NCBI GenBank assembly: GCA_963556145.1 | Contig: OY744472.1 | Coordinates: 5,456,001-5,520,000 of the forward strand | Direction: 5' to 3' | Origin: Hygrocybe punicea | Lineage: Eukaryota > Basidiomycota > Agaricomycetes > Agaricales > Hygrophoraceae | Length of the DNA: 64,000 nt | In this document: positions 60,714 through 64,000 of the stretch, piece after piece | Position numbering within the stretch: position 1 is the stretch's first letter | Layout: each line of letters begins with the position of its first letter | Notes under the pieces: model-generated | Database searches by the model: none | What the model was told of the DNA's origin: nothing | What the model saw: the letters and a program-made list of their open reading frames with translations, nothing else | Translations under genes and position numbers: made by a program

Positions 60714-63376
60714 CAGGGGATCGGCTTCCAGAGGGGAGAACAGCAGCTTTCATTGTTGCTTACAGCTAAGACAACGCTGCTAACAGGGGGGGTCAAGGTC
60801 TAGTGTCATTGCGAGCCGTGGGGGTTACCCAAAACAAGATGAGTCTGCCCCAAGAACCAGACTAAACGTAAGGAAAGGAAAGAAGAAAAAGTCCGAACCA
60901 ACAACAAGAACAGTATATATAGTGACTGGTCTTGAGGGGAGGTAAATAGAAATACAACCATGAAGCCATAACATGTCCAACTCTACCATGTGTTCACCAT
61001 GAGGCGTACATGAGGTGTCCTCATGTCAATGTTCTCACGATCCAACTGGAGGCCCGGGTGTCATTGAGGAATAGAGGGGGTCCGGATGACTCGGATGATT
61101 TGTCATCAGATCATGTGATGTGCAGAATTGCCTATTCTGGGTCTACACTTGCTGCAACAGGCAAGTGCGCAGTCTGGCAAGTGCATTGCACGGTCGGGTT
61201 GAAGATGGGTATCGTCCAGTGTGGGGTTGGTGATGAGAGTGTCTTGAGGTGGTGTGGATGTAACGGCAAGGTTGGTATGAAAGAAAATGAAGGAATGTAT
61301 AAAGGAAAAAACCAACTAGGACAGTGGGCTAGTCGAGGTCAGACATGTGAACAGCACAAGCTGTACCGGATGACGATGTCTGTGTTGATGACGTATCGAG
61401 GAGCGATGTCTTGTCCTGTTTGTGGAGATATCAAGGTTATAGATGGAAAAGGTTAAATGAATGTGGGTCCAGGTTTCGAGTCATGGCACGAGTGACAAGC
61501 TGTGGGAACAAGTCATCGGGTACTGCATTGAAGCGGTGTCGTGCGAACAATATGTGATAGGGGTTGGTTCACTGTTTGGGAAGTCGTATGGTCTGTGGTC
61601 GAAGTCCAAAAGAGTATGCTTCGGCAATGGTCGGATTAGAGAGAACAGTGAAATGTCTTGTGATCGGGGATTGTTCAGAGTTCACATGCAGGTGAGGAAT
61701 GTCGTCGGATCGTCAGGGAGGATAATGGTGGGCACAGGGTACGAATATGGAAACCAAATATCCGGGAATGGCAATTGTCAATTACGTGTTGATATATTGT
61801 TGAGGTGGAAGTCAGAAGTATCAATGGTGGAAGGGTTTCGGTGCCGATGCCAAAGATAGATCATAACAAGGTAGAAACCGATCAGGAAGGTGATGGCAAT
61901 GCTGCCAATAACAAATACAGTAATGAGCTGTGTCGGGAGTACAGCCATTGTGATCAGTTTGTCGTGGGATAGCATAAACAAGATATCGAAGGGAAAAGAC
62001 AATGTCGGTGACGTCCATCGGCAAGGAGACTATTCAGGTACAACAAGGTCACGTGGGAGATGTCCATGGTCGGTCTGGATTGTTCTAGAAGAAGGGACAA
62101 AAAGAGAACAAGAATAAGAAAATACAAGGATGTCCAAATGAAGAAACAATGACGTTGAAAGGAGGACAAAGGACAAAATGAAATGAAAAAGGAAGGTGTG
62201 CAGTGCAGAATCGTCATGGTGGGTATCGGAATGGGCATCGGGGTTGGAAGCGGAGTTGGAAACATAACAATACCCCCGGAACAAGGGGAATCGTCCCGAT
62301 TAACCGGAAGAACAAAGAACAAGGGAAACAAAGAACAAGGAAAAAAATACAAGGAAAGAACAGACAGTTTAACGACATGATCAAGGTCGGCAAGAAATCA
62401 AAGACATGAAGAAGGAAAAAACGTCAGTCCAAAGGTCAATGCATCAAGAAGACGTTACTGAGTTTCAAGGGTTAACAAAGAAATATATTCGGGTTCGTCC
62501 AATTGTTTCGTTGTCATTTTTTGTCATTGTAGATAATCAGGGGTCATTGTTGTATTGTCATTAAGTCGTCAAGGGTGTCGGGTTGAAAGGAGGTAAAGGT
62601 TGTCGGGGTCCAGGTGTTCATTCAGGGTTTTCGGTTCAAAGAGAATTAGGTGGTCGGCATTTTTGGGATGAGGGAGTTCTGGATGTTAGAGAGTTCTGGG
62701 TGTCAGAAGTTTATAGTCATTACGGACATTTGAATGGGCATAGATTTATATCGTTTCAGATATCGGTGTTGTTGACTGATCGTGGATTTCCTACACTCAA
62801 ATGGTGTGCGAGATTTCTTCATATTCCATGAATGCAACAGGGATTGGTGTCGGTCGGAAGATGTTTGGGAATTCGGGATAAGGAAGGTGAAAGAGTTGCC
62901 AGTTCCAAGTCATACATTGGCAAAGGATTTCGGATGGGGATTCATTCGTCACTGTTTCTTTTTCTGGTGCATTTACTGCCATACTGGTCAGCAGCACATC
63001 GGGTTCCTTTCCTATGTGGGATCGGAGGTCATTGGTTTGATAACCAGTATCCTTCTGGTTCAGTTCTGGTGTCCATAGACATCAAGGTTTGTTCTACGGC
63101 TTATAGCAATCATGCATGCGTCTGGGGATTGTAGATTTTATATCATTTCGGATATTCATCTCTTATTTATATAGCTGGTGAGAGAACCTGCTGCTTCGTC
63201 TCTTATTTGTATAGCTGGTGAGAGAACCTGCTACATGTTTCTCTATGGTCATGTTCCATCTGTCCATTCCATTTCTGTTTCTTCTCTTCTGTTTCTGGGT
63301 ATTCTGTTTCTTCTTCTGGGTGTTTTCGTTGGTGTAAATAATGTCGAGGTCGTTTACATACAAGGGAAAGTCCATT
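60714..63376. other. no confident gene; TM-like ORF and direct duplication
   Basis: The minus frame at 61778-62002 encodes a hydrophobic stretch (LITVFVIGSIAITFLIGFYL) followed by basic residues, but lacks support. The plus strand is G-rich and its complement resembles the pyrimidine-rich style of 54300-56800. CTTATTTGTATAGCTGGTGAGAG-like sequence is duplicated at about 63165 and 63210. Confidence 0.3.
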
Positions 63377-63868
63377 CTATGAATCATACATGACAGGGGT
63401 GTATCCTTTCACAAACAACATCAATCTCCAATCCAATCCATGGATGTCATTCTCCTTCCCCATCACCATACGCTCATGCATTGCACGAAATAAAGCATGA
63501 CGATGATAATCAGGTTCTTTGGTCCCATGTCTCGAGCGTTTGTTTTGCATGTTATGGCCGTCAGAACGGTGTGCACGGTCGAGTTTCTTTTTCTGGGATT
63601 GGGGAAGAAGTGGAGAGCGGCGACGTGACTGGGTTTGGAGCGAGACAAGAGGTGGAGAATACAACCAAGCTCGGTATTCATCATCCATCTCTATATGCAG
63701 TCGGTGGGTTACTTTTCGAGGGGGTGTCGGGAGATCAGTGAGACTGTCCATGTACGCATCAAAGTCATCAATGGGGGGAGTCGGATGTTCTTCACTGCAA
63801 ATGTTCACTGCACCAAAATATAGCTCATTGTCCAGATCATCGAAGATAAAGGGTACGTCGAGACTCAT
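63377..63868 (-). CDS. hypothetical protein near right edge
   Basis: 163 residues: MSLDVPFIFDDLDNELYFGA, an acidic/Pro region (DDFDAYMDSLTDLPTPP), RLHIEMDDEYRAWLYSPP, then a Lys/Arg/His-rich half. The frame is open upstream of the ATG for about 20 codons (Ser/Pro-rich), so an upstream exon may exist, possibly outside the window. No family recognised. Confidence 0.35.
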   Translation of the reverse strand: MSLDVPFIFDDLDNELYFGAVNICSEEHPTPPIDDFDAYMDSLTDLPTPPRKVTHRLHIEMDDEYRAWLYSPPLVSLQTQSRRRSPLLPQSQKKKLDRAHRSDGHNMQNKRSRHGTKEPDYHRHALFRAMHERMVMGKENDIHGLDWRLMLFVKGYTPVMYDS

Positions 63869-64000
63869 CGTCGATGTCGACGGTGGGGACGGTGTCGAGG
63901 ATGCTGGACGATACGTGTGTCACGATGATTCTGGGGTACGGGTGTAAGACGAGGAGCGGGGATGCGAACAACGAATCGATGATGAGGAAGTTCCTCGTCC

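Noticed and set aside
61778..62002. Single-pass membrane protein
   Set aside because: Short, no homology signal, no introns or context; T-rich DNA readily gives hydrophobic translations.

Overview
The window reads as a repeat-rich accessory region of a basidiomycete (mushroom-type, Agaricomycete) genome. Evidence: genes broken by many 45-65 nt GT-AG introns; gene families typical of mushroom genomes (HECT/integrase pairs, SAM-like lineage-specific proteins, HNH proteins, NACHT and Crinkler relics, a CYP505-type fragment); and a mobilome of chromovirus, Helitron, Tc1/mariner, PIF/Harbinger and hAT-like MITEs. I see no rRNA, tRNA or CRISPR. All calls come from reading the sequence; no database search was run.

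Layout. 1-7.4 kb: partial RNase H1 N-terminal/viroplasmin-like gene, a DDE integrase-type transposase gene (+), and a long multi-exon HECT-domain gene (-) converging on it. 7.4-14.4 kb: a young full-length Ty3/gypsy chromovirus (546-bp LTRs differing at one base, 5-bp target duplication) inserted 76 bp upstream of the HECT start codon and carrying an extra antisense gene. 14.4-18.2 kb: GTGC-rich repeats, a Crinkler relic and a broken MFS/monocarboxylate transporter. 18.3-19.1 kb: a large foldback palindrome. 19.6-23.3 kb: a broken lineage-specific gene ending in a trinucleotide-repeat exon, a gypsy relic and a hAT-like MITE. 23.8-32.5 kb: a Helitron whose helicase is fused to a predicted Cys protease. 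33-39.7 kb: NACHT and P450-reductase fragments, two unknown multi-exon genes and a GC-rich tandem array. 39.7-45 kb: non-coding DNA with arrays of TGASTCA and GATAAG motifs, an SPT5 relic split by a second hAT-like MITE, and a 0.7-kb polypyrimidine tract. 45.09-48.09 kb: an exactly 3,000-bp Tc1/mariner-like element with 89-bp inverted repeats, TA duplication, intact spliced transposase and a cargo gene. 48.7-50.2 kb: an intact HNH gene. 50.7-51.4 kb: a second foldback related to the first. 51.7-54.2 kb: a PIF/Harbinger pair (Myb-like plus DDE transposase), both broken. 54.3-64 kb: gag-like genes, a truncated Ty3/gypsy gag-protease unit and a possible gene at the right edge.

How it fits together. 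The region is a layered transposon graveyard with some young insertions (chromovirus, Tc1/mariner element, MITEs) on old ones. The best candidates for undescribed biology are the integrase + HECT (+ viroplasmin-like) cluster, the cargo-bearing Tc1/mariner element, the antisense Zn-cluster/coiled-coil gene of the chromovirus, the protease-fused Helitron and the two related foldback elements.
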